Counted from the first letter of the stretch, positions 47,461 through 56,696 are shown. The stretch: 64,000 bases of DNA from Thiotrichaceae bacterium (GCA_028688145.1 JAQTYU010000002.1:310001-374000); one strand, 5' to 3'. Notes: generated by a model from the sequence alone, not told the origin. Numbers and translations are program-made.

Positions 47461-48006
47461 CACTTCTCCCGTGAGCGCGTCACGAATTTCACTGGGGCGC
47501 GAACCTTGTCCCACCGCCCCGAAAATAATCTCATCGACAGCATTGCCAAATTCAGCGCGCACTTGTAAAGCCGTGCGCAATGCGGTTTGTCCTGCACGAT
47601 TGGCACTGGTGGAAATAATCGCGCCGCCAAACTGCTGGCACAAAGCTGCGGCTTCTGGGTGACGAGTGACCCGAACCGCAATTTTTTCTGACGTACCGCG
47701 CACCCACTGCGAAACTTCGGCTTTTGCAGGCACTAGCCATGTCACCACTTCTTTCGCCCAAGCACGCTGCAATTGCTGCAATAAAGCAGGTTCTAAAGGT
47801 TGTACATAGGGTTCTAATTGCTCAAAATTTGCGGCAATTAAAATTAAGCCTTTTTGCCAAGCGCGTTGCTTCAAGACTAATAGGCGTTGAATTGCTTCAA
47901 TATTTTGCGGGTCACAGCCCAAACCGAACACTGCTTCAGTGGGATAGGCAATAATTCCGCCGCGCCGTAAACTTTGGGCTGCCCGTTTCAAATGCCAAAC
48001 ATTCAT
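47449..48006 (-). CDS. tsaC: L-threonylcarbamoyladenylate synthase
   Basis: This is a 185-residue YrdC/TsaC-type protein that makes threonylcarbamoyl-AMP for the t6A tRNA modification at position 37. The nucleotide- and threonine-binding motifs are complete: GGIIAYPTEAVFGLGCDPQN, KQRAWQKGLILIAANFEQL, VTWLVPAK and GGAIISTSANRAGQTALRT. Standard short form without the Sua5 C-terminal domain. The last codons (LRP-stop) lie in a palindromic repeat. cbiM lies 23 bases upstream on the same strand, and the pair may be co-transcribed. Confidence 0.95.
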   Translation of the reverse strand: MNVWHLKRAAQSLRRGGIIAYPTEAVFGLGCDPQNIEAIQRLLVLKQRAWQKGLILIAANFEQLEPYVQPLEPALLQQLQRAWAKEVVTWLVPAKAEVSQWVRGTSEKIAVRVTRHPEAAALCQQFGGAIISTSANRAGQTALRTALQVRAEFGNAVDEIIFGAVGQGSRPSEIRDALTGEVLRP

Positions 48007-48029
48007 TTTAAAAAGCCATACTCGTTAAA

Positions 48030-48656
48030 TTAAGTCGGTTGCTGAACATAATTCGCCATATCCAATAAACTCGGTTCGACGCGGTGCAAGAACGCAATAA
48101 TGCTGCCTGTCACCATCCCTTCCACCAACATAATCGGTAAATGTGACACTAAAATTAGGCTGCTGACCTCATAAAATGCAGTGCCACCATTGAATACCAG
48201 CGTGCCACTCAGCAATAACGCACCGAAAGCAATTGCGAGACTGCCTGCCGCTGCACCCCGCCAAAATGCTTGTTTCACACTGCATTTGATTAAATTCTGG
48301 GCAAATAAATAATGCACCATCACCGCAGGCAAGCCCATAATTAAAGTATTAATTCCCAAGGTGGTTAAACCGCCAAACCCAAATAATATGCTCTGTAAAA
48401 ATAAGGCAACTATGATGACAGGAAATGCTGTCCAACCCAACAATAAGCCACATAAGCCACTCATCACCAAATGCACACTGCTAAAACCTATCGGCAAATG
48501 AATCAGGCTCGCAATGAAAAACACGGCAGCAAGCATTGCGGCGATGGGAATGTGCATCGGGTCGAGGCGACGCAAACCAAGATTTATCCCGGCGGCGGCA
48601 ACAAGATTGCTTCCCACTAACAGGGGTAATGATAATAAACCTTCTGCAATGTGCAT
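48030..48656 (-). CDS. cbiM: CbiM-type cobalt/nickel ECF transporter component
   Basis: This is a 208-residue membrane protein of the CbiM/NikM family, the substrate-binding S component of an ECF importer for Co2+ or Ni2+. The start at 48656 is set by the required N-terminal MHIAEGLLS, in which the His binds the metal; upstream in-frame residues are therefore excluded. Five or six helices follow with LRRLDPMHIPIAAMLAAVFF and GFSSVHLVMSGLCGLLLGW. No CbiQ, CbiO or CbiN is beside it, so the energising subunits must be elsewhere. A perfect palindrome upstream looks like a metal-regulator operator. Confidence 0.9.
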   Translation of the reverse strand: MHIAEGLLSLPLLVGSNLVAAAGINLGLRRLDPMHIPIAAMLAAVFFIASLIHLPIGFSSVHLVMSGLCGLLLGWTAFPVIIVALFLQSILFGFGGLTTLGINTLIMGLPAVMVHYLFAQNLIKCSVKQAFWRGAAAGSLAIAFGALLLSGTLVFNGGTAFYEVSSLILVSHLPIMLVEGMVTGSIIAFLHRVEPSLLDMANYVQQPT

Positions 48657-48750
48657 GGATTTTCCTCGGCTGGGATAGGGGAAATTAGAGCTGCTAGGTT
48701 TGAAATAATCAGACAAATCCCCACGCTATGCGCTGTAACATATCTGTTTA

Positions 48751-48765
48751 TGACAGAATCTGTCA
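48751..48765 (-). promoter_or_regulatory. Palindromic operator-like site upstream of cbiM
   Basis: TGACAGAATCTGTCA is a perfect 15-bp palindrome (7-bp arms about one A), about 95 bases upstream of the cbiM start. It could bind a metal-responsive regulator, but the regulator is unknown and it does not match the NikR consensus. Confidence 0.45.
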
Positions 48766-48857
48766 AAAATATTTATTGTCTTGATTATCTCCATTTCAGG
48801 GCGAGGCTGTTAAATTCAGTTAAATATACTATCCCTTCAAAAAATTAGGTAAAAAGT

Positions 48858-48916
48858 TAGAAACTTGGGATTGCAACAAGCTAAACTAGCATCGTCAATA
48901 AGATAGAGCTTAACTT
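48858..48916. repeat. Dispersed repeat G, copy 1
   Basis: TAGAAACTTGGGATTGCAAC then AAGCTAAACTAGCATCGTCA and AGATAGAGCTTAACTT. An inverted copy is at 53893-53952 and a partial one at 60736-60774. It lies in the gap between cbiM and comEC, where no other gene is seen. Confidence 0.7.
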
Positions 48917-48981
48917 CATGCCAATGACACTCCCGCGTGGGAATGAGATTAAACCTCCCTTTACCCAAAGTAGAAGCTCTC

Positions 48982-51294
48982 ATGCGTAGTGCCGCGCTCT
49001 TATTTTTCCTCGGAATTTTAACCGCTCAGCAATTACCACAACTTCCCGGTTTAGCTTATTTATTTGCTCTGCCCGCACTTGCCTTGCTGGCGTGGCGTTT
49101 CCCAAAAAGCCTATTTTTATTTTGGTTTGCCTGCGGATTTTGTTATCTGCTGTGGCGTGCTGATTTAATTCTCGCGCACAGTCTGCCCCAAAACTTAGAA
49201 AATGTTTCTGTGAAAGTCACAGGGAAAATCAACAATGTTCCTGTGCGCGAAGCCCATGCGTGGCGTTTTTTGTTTGATATTGAAAGCATTGGCAGTGCGG
49301 GAAAAATCACTCCCTTTGAATTAAAAACCAAACTTTCGTGGACAACTGCCCCAGATTTAATACTGCACGCGGGGCAACGTTGGGAGTTTTACGTCAAATT
49401 AAAACCGCCACGCAGTGAACTAAATTTTGGCGTATTCGACCATTCTGCACTGCTATTTCAACAGGGAATTCGTGCCACGGGGCGCGTACAAGATAAATTC
49501 ACCAGCCGCTTAATTGCAGAACCCAGCGACTGGGAACTGCATTTTCAACGCGAACGTTTAGCGCAACAAATTATTCAAGCTTTACCCCAACATCCTGAAG
49601 CCAGTAGTATTTTGGTCGCGCTGGTGCTGGGCGTGCAACAATTCATCAAACCGCCGCAATGGGACACGATTCGCAACACAGGCATCAATCATTTGATTGC
49701 GATTTCAGGCACGCATATCACCGCGATTACGGTATTGATGTTTTTTGTGAGCCGTTACGTTTGGGCAATTTTAGGCTTATCTTTTTTAGTTCCGTCGCAA
49801 TATATCGCCAGCATTTGCAGCGTATTGGCAACATGGACGTATGTGATTCTCGCAGGTTCAGCCGTGCCTTCATTGCGCACGGCATTAATGATTAGCGCGG
49901 TGATGTTGGCACTCTTTTCAAAACGCGGCATACGCAGCACCAATATTATGGCAATTGCCTTGTGGGCGGTGTTGTTGTTTGACCCTTTGGCAGTGATGGC
50001 GGTTGGATTTTGGCTGTCATTTTTAGCCGTTGGTTTGCTGATGTATAGCGCACAAGCTCAATTTTTTCACGCCGCCCAAAACCCGTATCATCGAAAAATC
50101 GCTTTATTTTTATTGCCACAAATTGCCATCACGGTGGGCTTATTTCCCTTGTTATGGATTTGGTTTGGTACAATTTCACTCGCCAGTTTTCCCGCCAATT
50201 TACTCGCCATTCCCGTGGTCAGCTTATTAATTACCCCACTGAGTTTAATCGGCACTTTTCTCATGCAACTTTCGCCCAGTTTAGGCGCGGGTTTATTGAC
50301 GCTTGCTGCCTATTTGTGGGAAATCTTATGGGCAGTGCTGCAATTTCTCGCACAACAGCCGTATAGTTTGCTGCAATTATCACCGCCGCCGTTGTGGGCA
50401 GCCATTGCCAGCATTGTTGGGCTGAGTTTGTGGCTATCGCCTTTATTACGCCTGCCCTTTATCGGTTTTCTGGGCGGCATTTGGTTATTGCCCTTATTTT
50501 TAATCACGCCCGCACGTCCCGCCCACGGTGAAGCATGGTTTACCTTGCTTGATGTGGGACAAGGTTTGTCGCTGGTGGTGCAAACTGCGCAACACAATTT
50601 AGTGTATGACACGGGCATGAATTTATTTGGCGTGGACATGGGAAAACGCGTGGTGTTGCCGTTTTTGAAAGCGCAGGGCATTCGTGCGCTGGATAGTTTA
50701 ATCATCAGTCATGGCGACAATGACCACAGCGGCGGCGCGGCGAGTATTTTGGCGGCAATGCCCGTGCGCCAAGTGCTCAGCGGGCAGCCTGAACGTTTTT
50801 TAAGTCCCGTGACTGATTGGTGTGCGGCGGGGCAAATTTGGCGATGGGATGGCGTGGAATTTCAAATTTTGCATCCTGCGCCGACGGACCGTTATCAAAA
50901 AACCAATAATTACAGTTGTGTACTGAAAATCAGTACGGCGGGCGGTGAAGTGTTATTCACGGGCGATATTGAAAAATTAACCGAGCAAACTTTAATCAGT
51001 CAGGCGCGAGATTTGGCGGCAACAGTGCTGATTGTGCCGCATCATGGCAGCCGTACCTCGTCTTCACCCGAATTCATTGCCGCCGTGCATCCGCAATGGG
51101 CATTGTTGGCGACGGGCTATTTAAACCGTTTTGGTTTGCCAAAAGCCGATATTGTGGAACGTTATCATCGCCAACAAGTAACGACTTTGGACACGGCGCA
51201 AGTCGGGGCAATGCGTTGGCAATTAACGACACGAGGAATTAGTAAAATTATCACTGCTCGTCAAAAATTAAAACGTTATTGGCATAAAGATTAG
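48982..51294 (+). CDS. comEC: DNA uptake channel protein ComEC/Rec2
   Basis: This is an inner-membrane DNA transporter of about 770 residues for natural competence. The N-terminal DUF4131-like region (about 30-170) is followed by the multi-helix competence domain (HLIAISGTHITAITVLMFF, about 240-500) and a metallo-beta-lactamase-like domain (about 510-760) with LLDVGQGLSLVVQT, SHGDNDHSGGAASIL and VPHHGSRTSSSPEF. I start at the ATG at 48982 (MRSAALLFFLGILTAQQ), as the GTG 45 bases upstream adds a non-hydrophobic stretch; either is possible. The gene stands alone. It makes DNA uptake plausible, with ComEA and pilus genes expected elsewhere. Confidence 0.92.
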   Translation: MRSAALLFFLGILTAQQLPQLPGLAYLFALPALALLAWRFPKSLFLFWFACGFCYLLWRADLILAHSLPQNLENVSVKVTGKINNVPVREAHAWRFLFDIESIGSAGKITPFELKTKLSWTTAPDLILHAGQRWEFYVKLKPPRSELNFGVFDHSALLFQQGIRATGRVQDKFTSRLIAEPSDWELHFQRERLAQQIIQALPQHPEASSILVALVLGVQQFIKPPQWDTIRNTGINHLIAISGTHITAITVLMFFVSRYVWAILGLSFLVPSQYIASICSVLATWTYVILAGSAVPSLRTALMISAVMLALFSKRGIRSTNIMAIALWAVLLFDPLAVMAVGFWLSFLAVGLLMYSAQAQFFHAAQNPYHRKIALFLLPQIAITVGLFPLLWIWFGTISLASFPANLLAIPVVSLLITPLSLIGTFLMQLSPSLGAGLLTLAAYLWEILWAVLQFLAQQPYSLLQLSPPPLWAAIASIVGLSLWLSPLLRLPFIGFLGGIWLLPLFLITPARPAHGEAWFTLLDVGQGLSLVVQTAQHNLVYDTGMNLFGVDMGKRVVLPFLKAQGIRALDSLIISHGDNDHSGGAASILAAMPVRQVLSGQPERFLSPVTDWCAAGQIWRWDGVEFQILHPAPTDRYQKTNNYSCVLKISTAGGEVLFTGDIEKLTEQTLISQARDLAATVLIVPHHGSRTSSSPEFIAAVHPQWALLATGYLNRFGLPKADIVERYHRQQVTTLDTAQVGAMRWQLTTRGISKIITARQKLKRYWHKD

Positions 51295-51312
51295 TGATAA
51301 GTATATTATTTA

Positions 51313-51581
51313 ACCTGAGTTCGGGATAAGGAAGAGTAGAAAATTTAGCAGTCGTAGGGTGGAATAGCGTAGCGTATTCCACCAAGAAACGTGATAACTC
51401 TAGGTATGACGCAGTTAAATCGATAAGACCCTGATTGTACGGTAGAAGCCTGTAAAATCCTCGCCGCTGGAGCGACGAGGTAGTCATTCCAACGCTGGAG
51501 CGAGACAAGTATCACGCTTCATGGTGGAATACGCTACGCTATTCCACCCTACTACAAAGATTTCTTATCCCGAACTCAGGT
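51313..51581. mobile_element. MITE with TA target duplication, copy 2
   Basis: The 269-bp element is flanked by TA on both sides (51311-51312, 51582-51583). The ends are ACCTGAGTTCGGGATAAGGA at the left and TCTTATCCCGAACTCAGGT at the right, 18-bp perfect inverted repeats. It is nearly identical to 25255-25532 except for a 9-bp shortening of one repeated GGAGCGTTGGAACG stretch. It begins 18 bases after the comEC stop. The rest of the gap to 51706 shows no gene. Confidence 0.88.
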
Positions 51582-51706
51582 TAGTTATTAAAAAATAAAG
51601 GGTATAGATAGTTCTGCGATAAGTGTATAGAAAATCAATATTTTCAATATGTAATAAAGTGCACTATTCTGAAAATTAGCGCATTATTTTTAGTGGAGTA
51701 TCAATT

Positions 51707-52723
51707 ATGAACGAAATAAATCCACCACTCAGCAGGCAATATCCTGTTTTAGAAGGTATTACCTTAGTCATAAAGTTTATAAGTATTCTCACTTTCATCA
51801 GTTTAATTTTGGTCTTGTCCTCGCGAGTCATGGCGGGCGAACATTTGCGGATTGGCTACCAAAAATACGGAAGTTTGCCCTTGCTGAAAGCGCGCGGCGA
51901 TTTGGACAAGCACCTGTCTTATTCTGGTATTGAAGTGTTATGGATTCCGTTTTCATCCAGCTCGAAATTGTTGGAAGGCATTGCTTTAGGCAGCATTGAT
52001 TTTGGGGCGACGGGTGAAACTTCCCCGATTTTTGCCCAAGCGGCGGGCGCAGCTTTGTTTTATGTGGGATATGAACCGCCTGCGCCACGCGGTGAAGCGA
52101 TTTTGTTGCCGAAAAACTCCCCAATTCGGACGTTAGCAGGTTTACGCGGCAAAAAAATTGGGTTCGATCCCGCTTCAGATGTGCATTATTTGTTATTGCA
52201 AGCTTTGGAAAATGCAGGGATTTCTTATGAAGAAATTCAAGTAATTTACTTGCCTACTCATGAAGCGCGGGCGGCTTTTGAAAATGGCAGTGTTGATGCG
52301 TGGGTGGTGTGCGACCCGTATCTGGCGGCGGTACAACGCGATTTAGACGCGAAAGTGCTCACTGATGGCACGGGCTTGGTGAATAATCACCAGTTTTATT
52401 TAACTTCTCAAACTTTTGCGGCGCAACACCCCAAAGTTGTGCAAATTCTGTTAGAGGAAATTAAAGAGCTGGATGAATGGAGCAAGCGTCATTTGGGCGA
52501 GGTGGTCGAGATTTTCTCACCAGAATTGGGATTAGAAACCAAGGTGGTGCAAGTTGCGGCTTCGCGCACCAGTTATGGGGTGCAGGCGATGAATGAAGCT
52601 GTGGTTAAGGAACAGCAGCAAATTGCCAATAGTTTCCGTAAAGCGGGCTTGTTGCAACAGAATATTCAAGTGGCGAGTTCAATTTGGTTGCCGAGACAAA
52701 CTTTAGTGTTGCGGGAAGATTAA
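51707..52723 (+). CDS. ssuA: SsuA-type alkanesulfonate-binding protein
   Basis: This is a 338-residue periplasmic solute-binding protein of the SsuA/TauA type. A long signal or anchor (SILTFISLILVLSSRVMAGE) precedes LRIGYQKYGSLPLLKARGDL. The motifs GSIDFGATGETSPIFAQAAG, GKKIGFDPASDVHYLLLQAL and GSVDAWVVCDPYLA are typical for aliphatic sulfonate binding. The permease and ATPase that should accompany it (ssuC, ssuB) are absent, as is a monooxygenase. It stands alone between a MITE and a hairpin; it must use components encoded elsewhere, or it is a sensory or residual gene. Confidence 0.87.
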   Translation: MNEINPPLSRQYPVLEGITLVIKFISILTFISLILVLSSRVMAGEHLRIGYQKYGSLPLLKARGDLDKHLSYSGIEVLWIPFSSSSKLLEGIALGSIDFGATGETSPIFAQAAGAALFYVGYEPPAPRGEAILLPKNSPIRTLAGLRGKKIGFDPASDVHYLLLQALENAGISYEEIQVIYLPTHEARAAFENGSVDAWVVCDPYLAAVQRDLDAKVLTDGTGLVNNHQFYLTSQTFAAQHPKVVQILLEEIKELDEWSKRHLGEVVEIFSPELGLETKVVQVAASRTSYGVQAMNEAVVKEQQQIANSFRKAGLLQQNIQVASSIWLPRQTLVLRED

Positions 52724-52733
52724 AGATGGATTC

Positions 52734-52766
52734 AGACCTGCTAGGTTTTTAAAACCTAGCAGGTCT
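52734..52766. terminator. Near-perfect palindrome after ssuA
   Basis: AGACCTGCTAGGTTTT-T-AAAACCTAGCAGGTCT has 16-bp arms around a single base. It sits between convergent ssuA and acuI. The same sequence occurs at 58981-59015, so it is a dispersed element, probably acting as a bidirectional terminator. Confidence 0.7.
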
Positions 52767-52779
52767 AAAGCAGGAAAAC

Positions 52780-53775
52780 TTACGGCTGACTAATTTTTAC
52801 AATCGCCCGTCCCGTAATTTGATTACTCACATACGCGCCCACCACGCTGGGAACTTCGTCCAAACTCACTTCCCGAGTAATAATTTTGTCGAAATGTTGA
52901 GGGCGTAAATCGCTCGCCAAACGTTGCCACACTTTTTGACGCAGTGCAGGAGGCACATCGGTCGAATTAATCCCCAACAAACTCACCGCCCGTAAAATAA
53001 ATGGCATCACTGTCGTATTAAGCTGAATGCTGCTTGCTAAACCAATCGAGGCAATATTTCCCCAAGGTTTCACCGTGCGCGTCAACCACGCCAATACATC
53101 CCCACCTAAATTATCAATTGCGCCGCCCCATTGCGCGGCTTCTAGGGGACGTGTGCCCATTTCTAACTCTGAAGCGAGCAGCACTTGGGTTGCGCCTAAG
53201 CTTTTTAAATACTCGATTTGTGCGACCTTGCTAGTGAGCGCGGTGACGCTGTAGCCTTGATGGCTGAGCATATCAATCGCCAAACTGCCCACGCCGCCCG
53301 TTGCACCGGTCACCACAATTGAACCTAAATCAGGGCTTTGCCCATTGTCTTGCATTCGTTGCACCGCAAGGGCTGCAGTAAATCCCGCCGTTCCAATCGC
53401 CATGCTGTCGTATAAACTCAAGCCGTTGGGCAAAGGAATTACTAAATTTGTAGGCACGCGGGCAAATTCTGCATAACCGCCATCAAGGGTTTCGCTAAGT
53501 CCGCAGCCTGTGACTACGACCGCATCGCCTGCTTTAAAGCGTGCGTCGCTGGAACTTTCCACATAGCCCGCTACGTCAATCCCTGCGTTTAACGGGTATT
53601 GGCGCAAAATTTTGCCCGCGCCTGTGATTGCGAGTGCGTCTTTATAATTAATCGTGGAATACACGCAACGAATCACCACTTCGCCTGCGGTGAGTTCGTC
53701 GAGTGACATTTGCACAAAACGCGCTTCAATACGCCGATCTTCATTGTACACACGCAAGGCTTTGAATGTACTCAT
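52780..53775 (-). CDS. acuI: Acrylyl-CoA reductase-type dehydrogenase (AcuI/YhdH)
   Basis: This is a 331-residue NADPH-dependent MDR-family reductase that converts acryloyl-CoA to propionyl-CoA. The family signatures are FKALRVYNEDRRIEARFVQM at the start, INYKDALAITGAGKILRQYP, GTAGFTAALAVQRM and the nucleotide loop VTGATGGVGSLAIDML. The ATG at 53773-53775 is preceded by a very good ribosome binding site (GAGGGATTAAG), so the 21-residue upstream extension is excluded. It detoxifies acrylate or acts as a general quinone oxidoreductase (YhdH). It stands alone. Confidence 0.92.
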   Translation of the reverse strand: MSTFKALRVYNEDRRIEARFVQMSLDELTAGEVVIRCVYSTINYKDALAITGAGKILRQYPLNAGIDVAGYVESSSDARFKAGDAVVVTGCGLSETLDGGYAEFARVPTNLVIPLPNGLSLYDSMAIGTAGFTAALAVQRMQDNGQSPDLGSIVVTGATGGVGSLAIDMLSHQGYSVTALTSKVAQIEYLKSLGATQVLLASELEMGTRPLEAAQWGGAIDNLGGDVLAWLTRTVKPWGNIASIGLASSIQLNTTVMPFILRAVSLLGINSTDVPPALRQKVWQRLASDLRPQHFDKIITREVSLDEVPSVVGAYVSNQITGRAIVKISQP

Positions 53776-53892
53776 GCTTAATCCCTCCCTTGGGATGTTT
53801 TTTGGATTATTTATGTTTATTTGCATCCCCTTTATCAAAGGGGATAGTTAAATCACAAATACTGATACAACTTATTTCTCGTTCTCACCATT

Positions 53893-53952
53893 AAGTTAAG
53901 CTCTATCTTGTTGACTGTGATAGTTTAGCTTGTTGCAATCCCAAGTTTCTAG
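53893..53952. repeat. Dispersed repeat G, inverted copy
   Basis: The reverse complement of 48858-48916 with a few substitutions (AAGTTAAGCTCTATCTTGTT through AGCTTGTTGCAATCCCAAGT). Confidence 0.7.
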
Positions 53953-54008
53953 CCTTTCTCCCTGTTATTTCAAAGGAGGCGAAAGGCTTAAAACTCGGGT
54001 ATAAATAC

Positions 54009-54369
54009 ATGCCGCGTCACTCTAACGGCACACCTGTAGTAAAATCCGAGTTTCCTAAAATAATATACGGACTTTATTTAACTCATGATGAAAACTTACA
54101 CTCATTACAAAGCTTATGGTTAGGCTATATTTCTGAAACTTGGGTATTTAGAAAGCTAAAATATACTCTTAGATTAAAAGCGAGTTAAACGAAATCAGAC
54201 TCATAAAAATAAAATTGCCGCCGACAAAATTCAAGACTTGCTCTATGAATTTACCGAGCTTTATAAAGCCTTAGAGGAAAATAACGAGTTTAAAAAAGAA
54301 ACCCTCGCCAGTATTTTTAAACTGGTTTGCCAAAAACAAGCGGGCGGTAACGCACACGCCAACAGATAA
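54009..54369 (+). pseudogene. Frameshifted coding-like remnant, unknown
   Basis: An ATG at 54009 opens a 59-codon frame (IIYGLYLTHDENLHSLQSLW, LGYISETWVFRKLKYTLRLK) that stops at 54186-54188. A second frame is open from just before 54190 to a TAA at 54367-54369 (HKNKIAADKIQDLLYEFTEL, YKALEENNEFKKETLASIFK). Both have protein-like composition and together look like one small gene, or the end of a larger one, broken by a frameshift. I do not recognise the family. The rest of 53776-54467 is repeats and empty sequence. Confidence 0.4.
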
Positions 54370-54467
54370 AAACATGGCATTTGAATCGCGGCTAAAATGT
54401 CTCACGCAGTCAAAATGACTGCTACACCGCATTAACCCCAAAATCCCCAGAAATAATTAAGCACAAC

Positions 54468-54502
54468 TTGACATTCAATTTTTCGCTAGAATAAATTATA
54501 AT
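54468..54502 (+). promoter_or_regulatory. Probable promoter of cvpA-purF
   Basis: TTGACA at 54468 with a 17-base spacer to ATAAAT (54491), and a perfect TATAAT at 54497 with a longer spacing. It lies about 95-130 bases upstream of cvpA. I saw no clear PurR palindrome. Confidence 0.45.
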
Positions 54503-54597
54503 TCACCATATATCTCTTCTACCTATATCCTCAAGATGTTTGCGTTACTACACGCTATCTTTCCTGTCTACTGTCTAAAATCGGATGTTTACGCACA

Positions 54598-55107
54598 ATG
54601 CACTGGTTAGACCTGAGCATTTTAATCATTATTGTACTTTCAATTGCGTTGAGTTTTTTTCAGGGCTTGGTGAAAGAAGTCTTGTCACTGGTGGTCTGGC
54701 TGTTAGCGGTCATCATTGCGCTGGTATTCGGGCTGCAATTTTCGCAGGTACTCAATACCGTCATCAGTTTTCCTGACCTGCGCTTATTACTCGCGTCATT
54801 AGGGCTATTCACGCTCACGTTTACTTTGGGTTCAGTCATTAATTTTTTAATTATACGCTCCTTACGTTTAGGGGAAGGCGGCTTGGCGGAACGCATGGTC
54901 AGCGTGTTATGTGGCGGCGTGCGTGGGCTGGTGATTGTGATTGGATTAATCTTTCTCGCAGGTTTAACCCGCATCCCCAGCACACACTGGTGGCAGGAAG
55001 CTTTATTAATCCAAGAGTTTAAGCCTATGGTGTTGACCATCCGCAGCCAGTTGCCTGCTCAAAGTGCAGCCGCATTTAATTTTGAATCATTACCAAAACG
55101 TAGGTAA
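54598..55107 (+). CDS. cvpA: CvpA family protein (colicin V production)
   Basis: This is a 169-residue inner-membrane protein with four predicted helices (WLDLSILIIIVLSIALSFFQ first). The family motif SFFQGLVKEVLSLVVWLLAV is conserved. CvpA is needed for colicin V secretion in E. coli and more generally affects envelope properties; its exact role is unclear. It lies 28 bases upstream of purF, the conserved cvpA-purF operon of gammaproteobacteria. Confidence 0.93.
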   Translation: MHWLDLSILIIIVLSIALSFFQGLVKEVLSLVVWLLAVIIALVFGLQFSQVLNTVISFPDLRLLLASLGLFTLTFTLGSVINFLIIRSLRLGEGGLAERMVSVLCGGVRGLVIVIGLIFLAGLTRIPSTHWWQEALLIQEFKPMVLTIRSQLPAQSAAAFNFESLPKRR

Positions 55108-55135
55108 TTCTTTTACTAACTAGGGTTGTCTTGCT

Positions 55136-56644
55136 ATGTGTGGAATTATTGGGATTGTCGGAAAGTCTAGTGTGAATCAATCCTTGTACGACGGATTGAC
55201 CATGCTACAACATCGCGGACAGGATGCTGCGGGGATTGTCACCTGTGAAGGGAATCGTTTATATCTCCGTAAGGATAATGGCTTAGTTCGTGATGTGTTT
55301 CACACCCGTCATATGATCAATTTGCGGGGAAATATGGGGATTGGGCATGTACGCTACCCCACCGCAGGCTGCTCAACAATCGCAGAAGCGCAGCCATTTT
55401 ATGTAAACTCTCCGTTTGGAATTACCCTTGCACATAATGGTAATTTAACCAACACCACCGCAATTGAAGAAACTTTATTCAATGAAGACTTGCGCCATAT
55501 CAACACCGATTCTGACTCTGAAGTTTTATTAAATACTTTTGCCCATGAACTATTACAAGTCGCTAAAGTGCCCTTAAGCCCTGAAAATGTGTTCAGTGCA
55601 GTGCGTGGCGTGCATCGGCGTTGTCGCGGTGGTTACGCGGTGGTCGCGATGATTACAGGTTATGGCATTGTTGCATTTCGCGACCCATTCGGCATTCGTC
55701 CTCTGGTGTTTGGCAAGCGCGAAACTGAAAGCGGCACAGAATATATTGTTGCCTCAGAAAGCGTGGTCATGAACGTCTTAGGTTTTGAATTAGTGCGCGA
55801 TGTCGCGCCCGGTGAAGCCGTGTTTATCACCAAAGAAGGCGAATTATTCACCGCACAATGTGCCGAAAATCCGCAATATTCACCCTGTATTTTTGAATAT
55901 GTGTACATGGCGCGTCCCGACTCGATTATTGACAAGATTTCGGTGTATAAAGCACGGATGCGTATGGGCGAGGCATTGGCGAAAAAGATTTTACGGCTTT
56001 ATCCCGATCACAACATCGATGTGGTGATTCCAATTCCCGACACCAGCCGCACCGCTGCTTTGGAATTGGCGAATGTGCTCGATGTCAAATACCGCGAAGG
56101 CTTTGTGAAAAATCGTTATATTCCGCGCACTTTCATCATGCCGGGACAAAGTATGCGTAAGAAATCCGTGCGCCAAAAATTGAATGCGATCGGTTTGGAA
56201 TTCAAAGATAAAAACGTGCTGTTGGTGGATGATTCGATTGTGCGTGGCACCACTTCAAAGCAAATTATTCAAATGGCGCGTGAAGTGGGTGCGAAAAATG
56301 TGTTTTTTGCAGCAGCTTCGCCGCCCGTGCGTTATCCCAACGTGTACGGCATCGACATGCCCAGCGTGCACGAATTGTTGGCGCACAACCGCACTGACCA
56401 ACAAATTGCTGAAGAAATCGGCGCAGATTGGCTGGTTTATCAAGATATTGAAGATTTAATCGCCTGCGCCAAACGTGGCAATCCTGAGATTCAAAACTTC
56501 GATACCTCTTGTTTTACAGGTAATTACGTGACGGGCGATGTGGACGAGGAATATTTAAACCGCATTGAAAAACATCGCAGTGATGCCGCCAAAACTGAGC
56601 GCGCAAAAGAGGCGGCGGTTTTAGAAATTCATAACGCAACTTAA
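55136..56644 (+). CDS. purF: Amidophosphoribosyltransferase
   Basis: This is a 502-residue enzyme that makes phosphoribosylamine from PRPP and glutamine, the first committed step of purine synthesis. The glutaminase catalytic Cys is residue 2 (MCGIIGIVG) with no propeptide, as in E. coli. The glutaminase domain has [11 protein letters not shown] and LAHNGNLTN; the transferase domain has the PRPP loop [17 protein letters not shown]. Its place after cvpA is conserved. The end of the gene is unusually rich in Ala/Lys but otherwise normal. Confidence 0.97.
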   Translation: MCGIIGIVGKSSVNQSLYDGLTMLQHRGQDAAGIVTCEGNRLYLRKDNGLVRDVFHTRHMINLRGNMGIGHVRYPTAGCSTIAEAQPFYVNSPFGITLAHNGNLTNTTAIEETLFNEDLRHINTDSDSEVLLNTFAHELLQVAKVPLSPENVFSAVRGVHRRCRGGYAVVAMITGYGIVAFRDPFGIRPLVFGKRETESGTEYIVASESVVMNVLGFELVRDVAPGEAVFITKEGELFTAQCAENPQYSPCIFEYVYMARPDSIIDKISVYKARMRMGEALAKKILRLYPDHNIDVVIPIPDTSRTAALELANVLDVKYREGFVKNRYIPRTFIMPGQSMRKKSVRQKLNAIGLEFKDKNVLLVDDSIVRGTTSKQIIQMAREVGAKNVFFAAASPPVRYPNVYGIDMPSVHELLAHNRTDQQIAEEIGADWLVYQDIEDLIACAKRGNPEIQNFDTSCFTGNYVTGDVDEEYLNRIEKHRSDAAKTERAKEAAVLEIHNAT

Positions 56645-56696
56645 TTCATTTTTTGGGCTGGGGAAAATCTTCCCAGTCCTGTGACGTGTCAAACTT

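Noticed and set aside
48657..48850. Cobalamin riboswitch upstream of cbiM
   Set aside because: No B12 box (GCCACTG-type) or matching structure seen; only a short palindrome is present.
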